Source of the DNA: Norana najaformis
Lineage: Eukaryota > Annelida > Clitellata > Crassiclitellata > Hormogastridae
Direction of reading: 5' to 3'
Assembly: GCA_964023275.1 (NCBI GenBank)
Contig: OZ029918.1
Location: 30,078,704-30,142,703, forward strand
DNA length: 64,000 nucleotides
Within the stretch, counting starts at the first letter, position 1, and each line of letters begins with the position of its first letter. The notes below the pieces were generated by a model, which was not told where the DNA came from, did no database searches, and saw only the letters and a list, made by a program, of their open reading frames with translations. Below, one piece after another: positions 1-11,844 of the stretch. A program made the position numbers and the translations under genes.

Positions 1-560
1 GAGAGCTCCGAAAATTTTGGGCGCTGCGCCCGGCTGTTCGGGGCTGCTCGGAGCTTCTCCGAGATGCTCCGAAAATTTTGGGCGCTGCGCCCGGCTGTTT
101 GGGGCTGCTCGGAGCTTCTCCGAGATGCTTCGAAAATTTTGGGCGCTGCGCCCGGCTGTTCGGGGCTGCTCGGAGCTTCTCCGAGATCCTCCAAAAATTT
201 TGGGCGCTGCGCCCGGCTGTTCGGGGCTGCTCGAAGCTTCTCCGAGATCCTCCGAAAATTTTGGGCGCTGCGCCCGGCTGTTCGGGCTGCCCGGAGCTTC
301 TCCGAGATCCTCCAAAAATTTTGGGCGCTGCGCCCGGCTGTTCGGGGCTGCTCGAAGCTTCTCCGAGATCCTCCGAAAATTTTGGGCGCTGCGCCCGGCT
401 GTTCGGGCTGCCCGGAGCTTCTCCGAGAGCTCCGAAAATTTTGGGCGCTGCGCCCGGTTGTTCGGGGCTGCTCGGAGCTTCTCCGAGAGCTCCGAAAATT
501 TTTGGCGCTGCGCCTGGCTGTTTGGGGCTGCTCGGAGCATCTGGGGAAGCTCCGAGCAGC
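1..560. repeat. GC-rich minisatellite, about nine units of about 60 bp
   Basis: About nine head-to-tail units of 60-62 bp begin at the window edge. Each carries GCTCCGAAAATTTT, then the perfect hairpin GGGCGC-T-GCGCCC, then GGCTGTTCGGGGCTGCTCGGAG. Units differ by single bases and 1-2 bp indels, so this is a locally homogenised array. The last unit decays after about 540 into GAAGCTCCGAGCAGCTCCGAACAGCC. All three forward frames stay open for nearly 200 codons only because the unit lacks stop codons. The array probably continues to the left of the window. Confidence 0.93.
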
Positions 561-1035
561 TCCGAACAGCCGGGCGCGGCCTATTTGTATATCTGTTCAT
601 GTAGCGATCTCGCTATGGCGCTAATAGTTGAGCACAATAATTTCTTATTTGATTAGAAGGAGGCGTGAAGTCCCTGCAGTGTGCATCCTTGGAATAAGTT
701 TATTCGCCGTCTTTAACCAATCGGATGCTTTTGTTTAGGCTATTGGACTTTGTTTTGGGCAAAAGCTGATTTCCCACAAAAGCAAAGAAAAAGACACTTG
801 CTTGAAATAAACAATAATATGTAATAGATTTGTTTTCAGCTATTATTGAACACCATATAAAATCAAAGTACAGTTTTTCGTTACAATAAAATCATCTTTA
901 TCCTTCGAAAGGTAAAATAATATTTATGCACAATAATGCTATTGAAAAGGTAAACATATATACTATTTCAATAAAGCTATGTTGAGTGTTCAGTGGTTTC
1001 GTCATTGTTGATTGAATGTTCTTGTGAATTTCCAG
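561..1035. other. Non-coding interval before the WEE1-like exon
   Basis: AT-rich sequence between the minisatellite and the first recognisable WEE1-like exon. Nothing resembles the preceding WEE1 exon (the counterpart of 19494-19601), so that exon is either left of the window or missing. The last bases before the acceptor (CTTGTGAATTTCCAG) resemble the intron end before WEE1 exon 7 (CTTGTGAATTTGCAG), so homology reaches slightly into the intron. Confidence 0.6.
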
Positions 1036-1840
1036 CTGATGGCTAATGTTGACTCCTCGCTTCGTCCCTCTGCCCTTGTTCTGTCCCGCAATCAGGTTCT
1101 CTTTCCGTCTACGAAGAAGATAAACGAAGACCTTCGACGAGCTCTGGAAGAACAAAAGTCTCAAAACGAACAGCTATCTCGGTGAGTTATGTTGATGCGT
1201 CAAAATTTGAAACCTTATCTTATTATTGCCTACGGTAACATTTCTGAGATGTCTTAAAGCCACTCTATACATTTCGAGATAAAAAGAAGCTGACCGAAGG
1301 TGTCGACAGAGGGAGCATGAGGGCCAATGCCCATGCACTCGAAAATCCGGGAACAGATGATTTTGCCTCCATATTTGAAGAAATTTTAAATTTTTGTGTG
1401 CTTAATGTCTTCAGAAGAAATGGAAGGTTAAACAGTTAATCAAAATTTGTCGGAAATTAAATAAATGGTTATAGAAAGAGGGCGACGACTAAAAAGTAGC
1501 CAAACTGTTGGGGAAGAGAGAAAGGTCAAAGGTCATTCAAAATCTTGGTGACTTCGAAAACATTACACACAGCCTTTATCGGTTGGACTCGTTTTGCATC
1601 CCCACTCTGAAAACCGTGCGATAATTAAAAGAGATTTTGGATGAAAATATTCTGTTTAAATTCTGTGAATGAATTAATATTTTATGGAATTGTTGTCTTT
1701 ATTACAGGGAAGTGGAGAAGCTGAAAGATAGTTTCCAGTGGAGAGATTACCTAGGGAGAAGAAATTGCAAAACGATTTCATTCGAGGGACAAAACAGCGT
1801 CGTTGGACTTGTAAACGTAATTGTGACGTCAGGGTGTTGA
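1036..1840 (+). CDS. WEE1-like kinase paralogue, last two exons (partial)
   Basis: Two exons, 1036-1181 and 1708-1840, match the last two exons of the full WEE1 gene at 20570-20715 and 21155-21260. The first has the same length (146 nt), phase 0 start, phase 2 end and GT donor. By eye 28 of 49 residues agree with WEE1, including LRPSA, LEEQK and NEQL. The last exon begins REVEKLKDSFQ, parallel to [11 protein letters not shown] in WEE1, then diverges and runs several residues longer to a TGA at 1838-1840. There is no stop or frameshift, which favours a real or only recently lost gene. It covers the end of the kinase C-lobe and the C-terminal tail; the catalytic region is not in the window. A processed pseudogene is ruled out by the retained intron. 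It could be a truncated 3' duplicate, or the end of an intact WEE1-type gene whose 5' part lies to the left. Confidence 0.72.
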
Positions 1841-2052
1841 AGAGGGACTTCAGCAAACAAACGAAAAACTTGACTTTTTGTGCATTTTACAGAAATTCTT
1901 CCTACGGCTACAAAACTTTCCTGTGCCCCACTCTGCCCCTCTTCTCAGCCTTTATCCTCAAGAACGGATCCAGGGGCCACTTCTGCCATGGTACCCATTA
2001 AGTTTATGCAGTGTGGTCGTAATGGCCCCTCGATCCCCCTTTTTCATCCCCC
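1841..2052. other. 3' flank of the WEE1-like fragment
   Basis: Non-coding sequence after the paralogue's stop codon, with a pyrimidine-rich stretch near 1920-1955. I see no AATAAA and no conserved ORF. It runs directly into the CATA-type simple repeat. Confidence 0.45.
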
Positions 2053-2291
2053 ATGAGCTTTGAATAGACTACATACATGCATACGTAGGTCTACATACAT
2101 ACGTACATACACAGGCCTAAATACATACATACATAGGCCTAAATACATACATACATACGTACGTACATACATATATAGGCATACATACATACATACATAG
2201 GCCTACATACACGCACATACATGCATGCATACATACATAGGCATACATACATAGGCATACATACATAGGCATACATACATAGGCATACATA
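2053..2291. repeat. CATA / TAGGC simple-repeat array (left part)
   Basis: Tandem CATA/TACA tetranucleotides punctuated by TAGGC and TAGGCCTA words. The same kind of repeat resumes at 9512, right after the LTR element, so the array was the insertion target. Confidence 0.9.
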
Positions 2292-3130
2292 TGTGGTAGA
2301 GTTCATTTCTACCGATTATGATGAGGATTCTCGTCCAGTTCGCATTGTACAGTTTCATCGTTTATTCTCTAAATGTCATTCAGCACTTGAATGTTCTTCG
2401 AATGTTTGTTTGACATAACGCGAACGAGATTCTAGTTCGATGAGGAGCAAGCGACCTTAGCCTACGACAAACCTTATTCTATTTTACCTGGTAGTGTCGA
2501 TAAGACACTAGACACTACTCCGACTACATTTCTAACTGCGTTCTATCTCCGAGGGTAGAATCTCAGAGCTAATCGACTGATCTCTATGGTATCTCAAACC
2601 AGACTCCCTTAGTATAGATCCTGTCTGAGGTTCTCTCGTCCGGCGATATGTGTCGGACTCCCATTGGTTAATAGTTATGGAGTTATTCCGGATAGTCTAT
2701 TTGATTGGACGTTAGGATTCTCTTTGTCTGAAATCTACAGCTTGGTTTGTCTGCGTACTTCTCTCAGACTGGTTCCGTGTTGCTCTGTTGATTCGGCGTG
2801 TCCTCTGGCTTGACTCCGTTTCTACCTGCGTCTGTATCTGTACAGGTTTGGCCTTATGTATTCTTGCCTGTATCTGCACAGCTCTCTGATTGGGCTGGTG
2901 AGTCAGTTGTACGAAATCTAAGATTTCCTCTACCTCTCTGGACAAAGTAATAAATCAGACGCCCTACTGACTACTCGCTGACCGGGGCCGCTGATGCAAA
3001 CCAGGTGTTGGTATCACTTCTCTGCGATTAGTTGTCCTCTTCATCCTAACCTCCAATAACTTCTATATTGGCTAGACTTACTGTGTAGTGTAATATACTA
3101 AAATAGCTTACTCAAATTAACTTGGCTATA
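2292..3130 (-). repeat. LTR copy 1 (3' LTR of the left unit), 839 bp
   Basis: Left outer LTR, read on the minus strand. It begins TGTGGTAGAG on the plus strand, directly after the CATA repeat, and ends CTTGGCTATA directly before the CCCCCTCC tract. It looks identical to LTR copy 2. Confidence 0.85.
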
Positions 3131-3144
3131 CCCCCTCCTGCTCT
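3131..3144 (-). other. Polypurine tract of the left LTR unit
   Basis: On the minus strand a 14-base stretch, AGAGCAGGAGGGGG, is purine-rich (one C) and lies immediately upstream of the LTR start TATAGCC, where plus-strand priming is expected. The same tract recurs at 6324-6337. Confidence 0.65.
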
Positions 3145-5464
3145 GAAAAATTCGAACGTCTCGTTCGACAGCAAGAGCGCTTTAGAAGTATGCAATAAAG
3201 CTAATGGGACATGGTGATATGCAAATGAGAATGTGCGATAATAGTCATGGATGAAATGAGAATGAAAAGGCATCTAGATTGTCCTAAACTTTCGCTGAAG
3301 CTTTGCGCAATCAGTCTCATTACGTTATGCGAGTCCTAAGATCTAAGAACAGTTATACACATGAAACACAAATAAGATAGGATGGAAGGATCAGATGAAA
3401 TAAGTTTTGAGGACGACATTGTTCTTTGATCAGAGTTCTGAATGTGTCCTTGACAAAGGGTCTGATCCGACGTGACCCATGGCTGAGATAATAATGCTGT
3501 GCTTGTGTAACATGACAGCGTCGAAGGCAAAGACAGTTGAAATGCCTTGTTCTCTCAGCTCGTGCGATCATTCCATCACAACGTTACATGAAATATAACA
3601 GCGAAACACACACAAATATAGTTGCATGCACTAACAGAAATATAATTATAATCTAACGTGAAAGTTAAACACATAACGAAAGCAAAAATTATAATAAAAT
3701 GCTATAGCTGAAATGCTGAATGATCCTTGCACTTGATCACAATCTTAAATGAAGATTCAAATCTCGTATTGGGCTGACTGGATGAATTGCAGAAAAATTC
3801 TTAAGCTGCTTACATTACTGGAATTTGCTGAAATGCGACTGCAGTTGATCTTCCTTACTCGATTACATTACTTGGCTTGTGCAACTGAGGCCTATAATAA
3901 TCTGATCTTAGCGTAAACTTGCTGATGCATACTATGTGCATTTTTAGATCTGGCACGATCTTTTACTCTTATCACGAACTTTCCGACGTAACATTTGCTG
4001 CAATTCTACATGAGTGACTCATAAATAACATAAAATAATAATTCACATAAACTCTTAATAACACTTAATCTCTATAAGCTCAGGGTGCGTGTAGGCACGG
4101 GCTTAACTTGACTCTGCTTGTGCGTCTATGCGCGAACTCAACTTTATTCTTCGTATCTCTGCAACGAGGGAATTTACACGTCCTGCGATTGCGCTATATA
4201 AATCTGGCGTTACTCATGTTAAACTGATACAGACTTCGTGTTCAATCAGACGTATGACATTTGCAAATATATCGTGATCAAAATCGACATTGCACAGTTA
4301 GGCTTTACTTTCAGCATACAGATCTATAGTCTGCTTATATTTATTATTGCGTCGGTGGCTAATTCACAACGTAGGCTATCGCTCATATTGCATTAAAATT
4401 CGGTCGCAATCAAGATTTTACAGTTCTTAATTGCAGCGTATGATTATAATTGTCCAATCTGATGAATGCTGAACTGTGTCGTTATATTAAAAGTCAGCGT
4501 TAAGTGATCTGGCTTGGAAATGAAATGAGACTATTAGACGTAAATCGTTGCAGAAGTGCATAATACGTACTGCTTTCTAACAGTGTATAAAATCTTCTGC
4601 TGGAAGCTAATGCGAAATATGATAAGCTTAGCGTTCACACATAATAAGCACAAGAGATTAAAATATATATATAAGCTACGCCAGTTGTAGGCCTAATGTT
4701 AAAAACTCAATGTAAGAAGCACTTCGTTAAAGACTACTACTATATGTACAAAGACTGACCGACAACAAGACTTGACTCTATCGTAAGTATTTTCTTTTCT
4801 CGTTAAACCTTGCTTGATGGACATTGTTACGTTACAAAATTGTTCGAAACTTACTTAGTTACAATTCGAAAGTTGCGAAATTAACATGAAGTTGATGAAC
4901 GGCGAATATGTCGGAAAAAAAACTGATGATGTAGCGCTACGTAGCTATGTAATAACAAATGATTCCATGAATGAATATGATTATATGAAAGATTACATGT
5001 CGCCACATGTTACCCTTATTATGCCGTAGAAGACTCGGCGACGACTCTTTGAATACACGGCTTGGCTGCAAGACGATCGTGGCCTTCGACGTCGTGCAGG
5101 CGGTGTCTGCTCCTTGAATGGAAGAATGAAAGAATTGGTTGAGTCGATGAGTCCGGAGTCGGAACGACGCGTCCAGACATCTTGACGGTGGTCTGGCTAG
5201 TACGGATGAAGGTTGACGGAATGGCGTTCGTCTGGCGAAGGTGGACATTCACGGCGAAAGTAGAACAGAAGACGTGGTGGTTATGATGATGTCGGTCTTC
5301 CCAGAACTTCAGTTGAATGCATCGGCTATAGGTAAAAGATGAAGAGTTTCGTCGGGCTTTAATGTCGGCTTTGGGGCTCCATCGATTTCTTCTCGCGTTG
5401 ACGTAGGGAACGTGGCCTATATCAGTGTAGGCGTTTGCTCGCTGCGAGAGGACAAAGGGGAACG

Positions 5465-5482
5465 AACCAGGTTCTGCCACCA
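5465..5482 (-). other. Primer-binding-site-like sequence
   Basis: Two bases inside the end of the minus-strand LTR, the sequence TGGTGGCAGAACC begins with the TGG expected for pairing to a tRNA 3' CCA. A second copy is at 8658-8675. I could not assign the tRNA species. Confidence 0.6.
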
Positions 5483-5484
5483 AC

Positions 5485-6323
5485 TGTGGTAGAGTTCATT
5501 TCTACCGATTATGATGAGGATTCTCGTCCAGTTCGCATTGTACAGTTTCATCGTTTATTCTCTAAATGTCATTCAGCACTTGAATGTTCTTCGAATGTTT
5601 GTTTGACATAACGCGAACGAGATTCTAGTTCGATGAGGAGCAAGCGACCTTAGCCTACGACAAACCTTATTCTATTTTACCTGGTAGTGTCGATAAGACA
5701 CTAGACACTACTCCGACTACATTTCTAACTGCGTTCTATCTCCGAGGGTAGAATCTCAGAGCTAATCGACTGATCTCTATGGTATCTCAAACCAGACTCC
5801 CTTAGTATAGATCCTGTCTGAGGTTCTCTCGTCCGGCGATATGTGTCGGACTCCCATTGGTTAATAGTTATGGAGTTATTCCGGATAGTCTATTTGATTG
5901 GACGTTAGGATTCTCTTTGTCTGAAATCTACAGCTTGGTTTGTCTGCGTACTTCTCTCAGACTGGTTCCGTGTTGCTCTGTTGATTCGGCGTGTCCTCTG
6001 GCTTGACTCCGTTTCTACCTGCGTCTGTATCTGTACAGGTTTGGCCTTATGTATTCTTGCCTGTATCTGCACAGCTCTCTGATTGGGCTGGTGAGTCAGT
6101 TGTACGAAATCTAAGATTTCCTCTACCTCTCTGGACAAAGTAATAAATCAGACGCCCTACTGACTACTCGCTGACCGGGGCCGCTGATGCAAACCAGGTG
6201 TTGGTATCACTTCTCTGCGATTAGTTGTCCTCTTCATCCTAACCTCCAATAACTTCTATATTGGCTAGACTTACTGTGTAGTGTAATATACTAAAATAGC
6301 TTACTCAAATTAACTTGGCTATA
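5485..6323 (-). repeat. LTR copy 2 (central, shared), 839 bp
   Basis: Central LTR between the two internal regions. It serves as the 5' LTR of the left unit and the 3' LTR of the right unit, and appears identical to copy 1. The only LTR-borne reading frame, 77 codons on the minus strand, has no recognisable domain. Confidence 0.85.
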
Positions 6324-8677
6324 CCCCCTCCTGCTCTGAAAAATTCGAACGTCTCGTTCGACAGCAAGAGCGCTTTAGAAGTATGCAATAAAGCTAATGG
6401 GACATGGTGATATGCAAATGAGAATGTGCGATAATAGTCATGGATGAAATGAGAATGAAAAGGCATCTAGATTGTCCTAAACTTTCGCTGAAGCTTTGCG
6501 CAATCAGTCTCATTACGTTATGCGAGTCCTAAGATCTAAGAACAGTTATACACATGAAACACAAATAAGATAGGATGGAAGGATCAGATGAAATAAGTTT
6601 TGAGGACGACATTGTTCTTTGATCAGAGTTCTGAATGTGTCCTTGACAAAGGGTCTGATCCGACGTGACCCATGGCTGAGATAATAATGCTGTGCTTGTG
6701 TAACATGACAGCGTCGAAGGCAAAGACAGTTGAAATGCCTTGTTCTCTCAGCTCGTGCGATCATTCCATCACAACGTTACATGAAATATAACAGCGAAAC
6801 ACACACAAATATAGTTGCATGCACTAACAGAAATATAATTATAATCTAACGTGAAAGTTAAACACATAACGAAAGCAAAAATTATAATAAAATGCTATAG
6901 CTGAAATGCTGAATGATCCTTGCACTTGATCACAATCTTAAATGAAGATTCAAATCTCGTATTGGGCTGACTGGATGAATTGCAGAAAAATTCTTAAGCT
7001 GCTTACATTACTGGAATTTGCTGAAATGCGACTGCAGTTGATCTTCCTTACTCGATTACATTACTTGGCTTGTGCAACTGAGGCCTATAATAATCTGATC
7101 TTAGCGTAAACTTGCTGATGCATACTATGTGCATTTTTAGATCTGGCACGATCTTTTACTCTTATCACGAACTTTCCGACGTAACATTTGCTGCAATTCT
7201 ACATGAGTGACTCATAAATAACATAAAATAATAATTCACATAAACTCTTAATAACACTTAATCTCTATAAGCTCAGGGTGCGTGTAGGCACGGGCTTAAC
7301 TTGACTCTGCTTGTGCGTCTATGCGCGAACTCAACTTTATTCTTCGTATCTCTGCAACGAGGGAATTTACACGTCCTGCGATTGCGCTATATAAATCTGG
7401 CGTTACTCATGTTAAACTGATACAGACTTCGTGTTCAATCAGACGTATGACATTTGCAAATATATCGTGATCAAAATCGACATTGCACAGTTAGGCTTTA
7501 CTTTCAGCATACAGATCTATAGTCTGCTTATATTTATTATTGCGTCGGTGGCTAATTCACAACGTAGGCTATCGCTCATATTGCATTAAAATTCGGTCGC
7601 AATCAAGATTTTACAGTTCTTAATTGCAGCGTATGATTATAATTGTCCAATCTGATGAATGCTGAACTGTGTCGTTATATTAAAAGTCAGCGTTAAGTGA
7701 TCTGGCTTGGAAATGAAATGAGACTATTAGACGTAAATCGTTGCAGAAGTGCATAATACGTACTGCTTTCTAACAGTGTATAAAATCTTCTGCTGGAAGC
7801 TAATGCGAAATATGATAAGCTTAGCGTTCACACATAATAAGCACAAGAGATTAAAATATATATATAAGCTACGCCAGTTGTAGGCCTAATGTTAAAAACT
7901 CAATGTAAGAAGCACTTCGTTAAAGACTACTACTATATGTACAAAGACTGACCGACAACAAGACTTGACTCTATCGTAAGTATTTTCTTTTCTCGTTAAA
8001 CCTTGCTTGATGGACATTGTTACGTTACAAAATTGTTCGAAACTTACTTAGTTACAATTCGAAAGTTGCGAAATTAACATGAAGTTGATGAACGGCGAAT
8101 ATGTCGGAAAAAAAACTGATGATGTAGCGCTACGTAGCTATGTAATAACAAATGATTCCATGAATGAATATGATTATATGAAAGATTACATGTCGCCACA
8201 TGTTACCCTTATTATGCCGTAGAAGACTCGGCGACGACTCTTTGAATACACGGCTTGGCTGCAAGACGATCGTGGCCTTCGACGTCGTGCAGGCGGTGTC
8301 TGCTCCTTGAATGGAAGAATGAAAGAATTGGTTGAGTCGATGAGTCCGGAGTCGGAACGACGCGTCCAGACATCTTGACGGTGGTCTGGCTAGTACGGAT
8401 GAAGGTTGACGGAATGGCGTTCGTCTGGCGAAGGTGGACATTCACGGCGAAAGTAGAACAGAAGACGTGGTGGTTATGATGATGTCGGTCTTCCCAGAAC
8501 TTCAGTTGAATGCATCGGCTATAGGTAAAAGATGAAGAGTTTCGTCGGGCTTTAATGTCGGCTTTGGGGCTCCATCGATTTCTTCTCGCGTTGACGTAGG
8601 GAACGTGGCCTATATCAGTGTAGGCGTTTGCTCGCTGCGAGAGGACAAAGGGGAACGAACCAGGTTCTGCCACCAAC

Positions 8678-9511
8678 TGTGGTAGAGTTCATTTCTACCG
8701 ATTATGATGAGGATTCTCGTCCAGTTCGCATTGTACAGTTTCATCGTTTATTCTCTAAATGTCATTCAGCACTTGAATGTTCTTCGAATGTTTGTTTGAC
8801 ATAACGCGAACGAGATTCTAGTTCGATGAGGAGCAAGCGACCTTACGACAAACCTTATTCTATTTTACCTGGTAGTGTCGATAAGACACTAGACACTACT
8901 CCGACTACATTTCTAACTGCGTTCTATCTCCGAGGGTAGAATCTCAGAGCTAATCGACTGATCTCTATGGTATCTCAAACCAGACTCCCTTAGTATAGAT
9001 CCTGTCTGAGGTTCTCTCGTCCGGCGATATGTGTCGGACTCCCATTGGTTAATAGTTATGGAGTTATTCCGGATAGTCTATTTGATTGGACGTTAGGATT
9101 CTCTTTGTCTGAAATCTACAGCTTGGTTTGTCTGCGTACTTCTCTCAGACTGGTTCCGTGTTGCTCTGTTGATTCGGCGTGTCCTCTGGCTTGACTCCGT
9201 TTCTACCTGCGTCTGTATCTGTACAGGTTTGGCCTTATGTATTCTTGCCTGTATCTGCACAGCTCTCTGATTGGGCTGGTGAGTCAGTTGTACGAAATCT
9301 AAGATTTCCTCTACCTCTCTGGACAAAGTAATAAATCAGACGCCCTACTGACTACTCGCTGACCGGGGCCGCTGATGCAAACCAGGTGTTGGTATCACTT
9401 CTCTGCGATTAGTTGTCCTCTTCATCCTAACCTCCAATAACTTCTATATTGGCTAGACTTACTGTGTAGTGTAATATACTAAAATAGCTTACTCAAATTA
9501 ACTTGGCTATA
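8678..9511 (-). repeat. LTR copy 3 (outer 5' LTR), 834 bp
   Basis: Right outer LTR. It lacks five bases near 8845 (CCTTACGAC where copies 1 and 2 read CCTTAGCCTACGAC) and is otherwise identical by eye. It ends CTTGGCTATA and is followed by CATACATAGG, the resumed host repeat, rather than by the CCCCCTCC internal sequence. That junction fixes the LTR boundary. Confidence 0.85.
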
Positions 9512-9618
9512 CATACATAGGCATACATACATAGGCCTCATACATACACACACATAGGCCTACATACATACATATATACATACATACATAGGCCTACATA
9601 CACACATATATATGCATG
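9512..9618. repeat. CATA / TAGGC simple-repeat array (right part)
   Basis: Continuation of the array at 2053-2291, separated from it by the LTR element insertion. Confidence 0.85.
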
Positions 9619-10440
9619 TTTTAAATGAAGTTTAGGCCTATTTAGACATATGCTAGGCACACCTGGTTCAACGCCTGAAGCAGCTCGTGCTTTGGCCTGG
9701 GTTTTGTATGTTCAAAATTAGACAAAACGCCCGCCTGTAATAGAACGATTCTGAGAGAGCGGCTTTGGCGTGCGGCGGCCGCTCTGCTAATTAAGCGGTT
9801 CGTTCCTAAAACAATCATGAATACAGACTGATTAGCCATGAGCCTTTTATGTTAGGCCTATTCAGACAAAGGTCTGCAGTCTTTGGCAAACGTTGCTTAC
9901 ATTCCTAATTAAACGGTCGCCGTCCCAAATTAGCTACAGTAGACCTAATCTTGTTGAAAGCTGACGGAATAGCAATATGAGTAGACCTTTGTTAATTGAT
10001 ACGCCAGCCTTTTAAGCCCTTTAAGAAAAAAATCATTCAATCTGCAGCGCGTCGTAAACTAGCGAGGAATGATCTTAATTAGGAGTGCCCCAAAAGGCTC
10101 ACCGCGTCATCAAAGAATGGGGATAACGAGGTTACTTAGACGTCGTTACTCATTGCTATTCTATGCCCTTTGCTCTGACTGTGGTTTGTCAGCCGATCTG
10201 TGTGGATTCGTTTCACGTGAAGTCAATTCATTTGGGCTGCGCTTTGCATAAACAAGTAGTCGAAGGGATGATTTCTACAAAACAGAGAATCATGCTCCAT
10301 GCCACCAAATATTTACTTTGTGGATTGTCACAACCACTGGGATGGTTTACGCCATCCCAGTAGTTCTCGGTTTTCCTTAATTTTTCTTATTGGATTGATC
10401 GTAGTCAGACGTCCACCCTCTCCAGGAAACATGCATACAA

Positions 10441-10447
10441 ACATATA

Positions 10448-10488
<41 letters not shown>
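10441..10488. repeat. (TA)n microsatellite
   Basis: Nearly uninterrupted TA dinucleotides broken by a single TACATA. Confidence 0.9.
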
Positions 10489-10489
<1 letters not shown>

Positions 10490-11844
10490 ATGCAGATAAG
10501 CATTCGTGCATACATCCAGCAGAGGCCAACGTAAGCCTGCATGGATACAAATATACATGCGCCTGTGTCGAAAAGACGTATCATGCTAACCTTTTAAGTT
10601 TTTAATTAATACAAGTGACTACTTCTGCAGCGCCCTCTAAGTAGGCCTACCTGATACGAACCAAGCACTGTCTTATTTTAAATAAGCATGCATGTAAATC
10701 TTTCATAGCCTATTTAATATTATTCTTAGTTACCAATAACAATTATCACTTGTAAACTAAGCCGATTTTTGTGTCGTTACGCGTGGGCCGCTGCGTCATT
10801 AGCACACAGGCTTCGACCGACGATGAGACAGACAATGAATCAAAATCAGTCGATGAATCAGAGCCTTGTTGCTAATGATACCTGACATCCCAACAACAGC
10901 AGACACCGGTGCGAACTGTGGCGAGGTGTTGGACGGTCTCAGTCCGTCGTAAACACTCGTATAACGCCTCCTGCGAACGAAATGACTCAGCAGACGCCAT
11001 TTTAGATTGGACAAGATTTCAAAAGCGTTAGCCTTATCCGCTAAGATCACGTGTCAACGACTGTTGGCGCACGGTGGGGTGCCGACGCATGCGCGGCGTT
11101 ATAACACGGGGACGTGGCTTCGTGTAATAAACTTATAATACACATGAATTCATATACATATATGCATACATAAATATTTATATATATATATATATAACAG
11201 AGAGAGAGAGAGAACGTCATGACCCTGGGTTAAGCGCGTGTCACAAGCCCTCTGAGATGTGAGTCATCCAAGTAACTCCAGAAACAGTCGACAATGGTAC
11301 CTGGGGCTAAATACAAGCCCCTTCCGTTTTGTCATTCCTTTGACGGGTGCCTCATAAATATGCTGTTAGGGACTTGGTCCTCGGGCGATTATAGACATTC
11401 TGACCCTTTGTTTCGACCCGGGTTAAGGAAACCAACCCTATGGTTACCACGAATAATGAATAACCGTTTCACACGCCTTCATTTCGACGTATTTATCCAG
11501 GCCTCTGAAATTTAAAACTTGACACAAAACTGGGATGGCAACGAATTCTTTAGATGTTGTTATACAAAATGATCAAGTCATAATCTACAGAGAAGCATTT
11601 GCTAACTTGTAGTTTCTCAGTAGGCCCCAGACATACACCTCCGCACAAATGTTGGCTTTGGGCGATGATGAGATAGGATATGCGTAATGACCAGTCTTGA
11701 TCGCATAAATAAACGCTAGCATGCGGCGTCATGTTATACCCCAATAATGATGTTCCGTATGGGGAAAAGATTAAGCCTCAGGGGAAGAAAATCTCGCACT
11801 CTCTAAATGACGCGTTTAAGTTCAAATGTAAACGTACATGCTTT

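Larger units (their letters stand above)
2292..9511 (-). mobile_element. Non-autonomous LTR retroelement, LTR-int-LTR-int-LTR
   Basis: A unit of 3,193 bp is repeated: 2292-5484, then 5485-8677, then a third partial copy at 8678-9511 that stops exactly where an LTR should. This parses as three LTRs (2292-3130, 5485-6323, 8678-9511) and two internal regions (3131-5484, 6324-8677). On the minus strand the LTR starts TATAGCC and ends ACCACA. It is followed by GTTGGTGGCAGAACC, a primer-binding-site-like sequence, and the internal region ends in a purine tract (AGAGCAGGAGGGGG) abutting the next LTR. The element is flanked by CATA on both sides, a possible 4-bp target duplication, although the surrounding repeat makes this ambiguous. 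No gag, protease, RT or integrase motif is visible, so it is non-autonomous. The copies look identical except for 5 bp missing from the third LTR. Confidence 0.85.

Noticed and set aside
17-656. Three overlapping plus-strand ORFs of about 190 codons
   Set aside because: They are all frames of the 60-bp minisatellite, open only because the unit lacks stops. No exon signals or domain.
2712-2945. 77-codon ORF repeated in all three LTRs
   Set aside because: Repeated only because the LTR is repeated; no recognisable domain.
5019-5483. 154-codon minus-strand ORF starting at the primer-binding-like site (also 8212-8676)
   Set aside because: Composition is unlike gag or pol, no zinc knuckle or protease motif, and its start overlaps the expected priming site. 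Treated as chance within a non-autonomous element.
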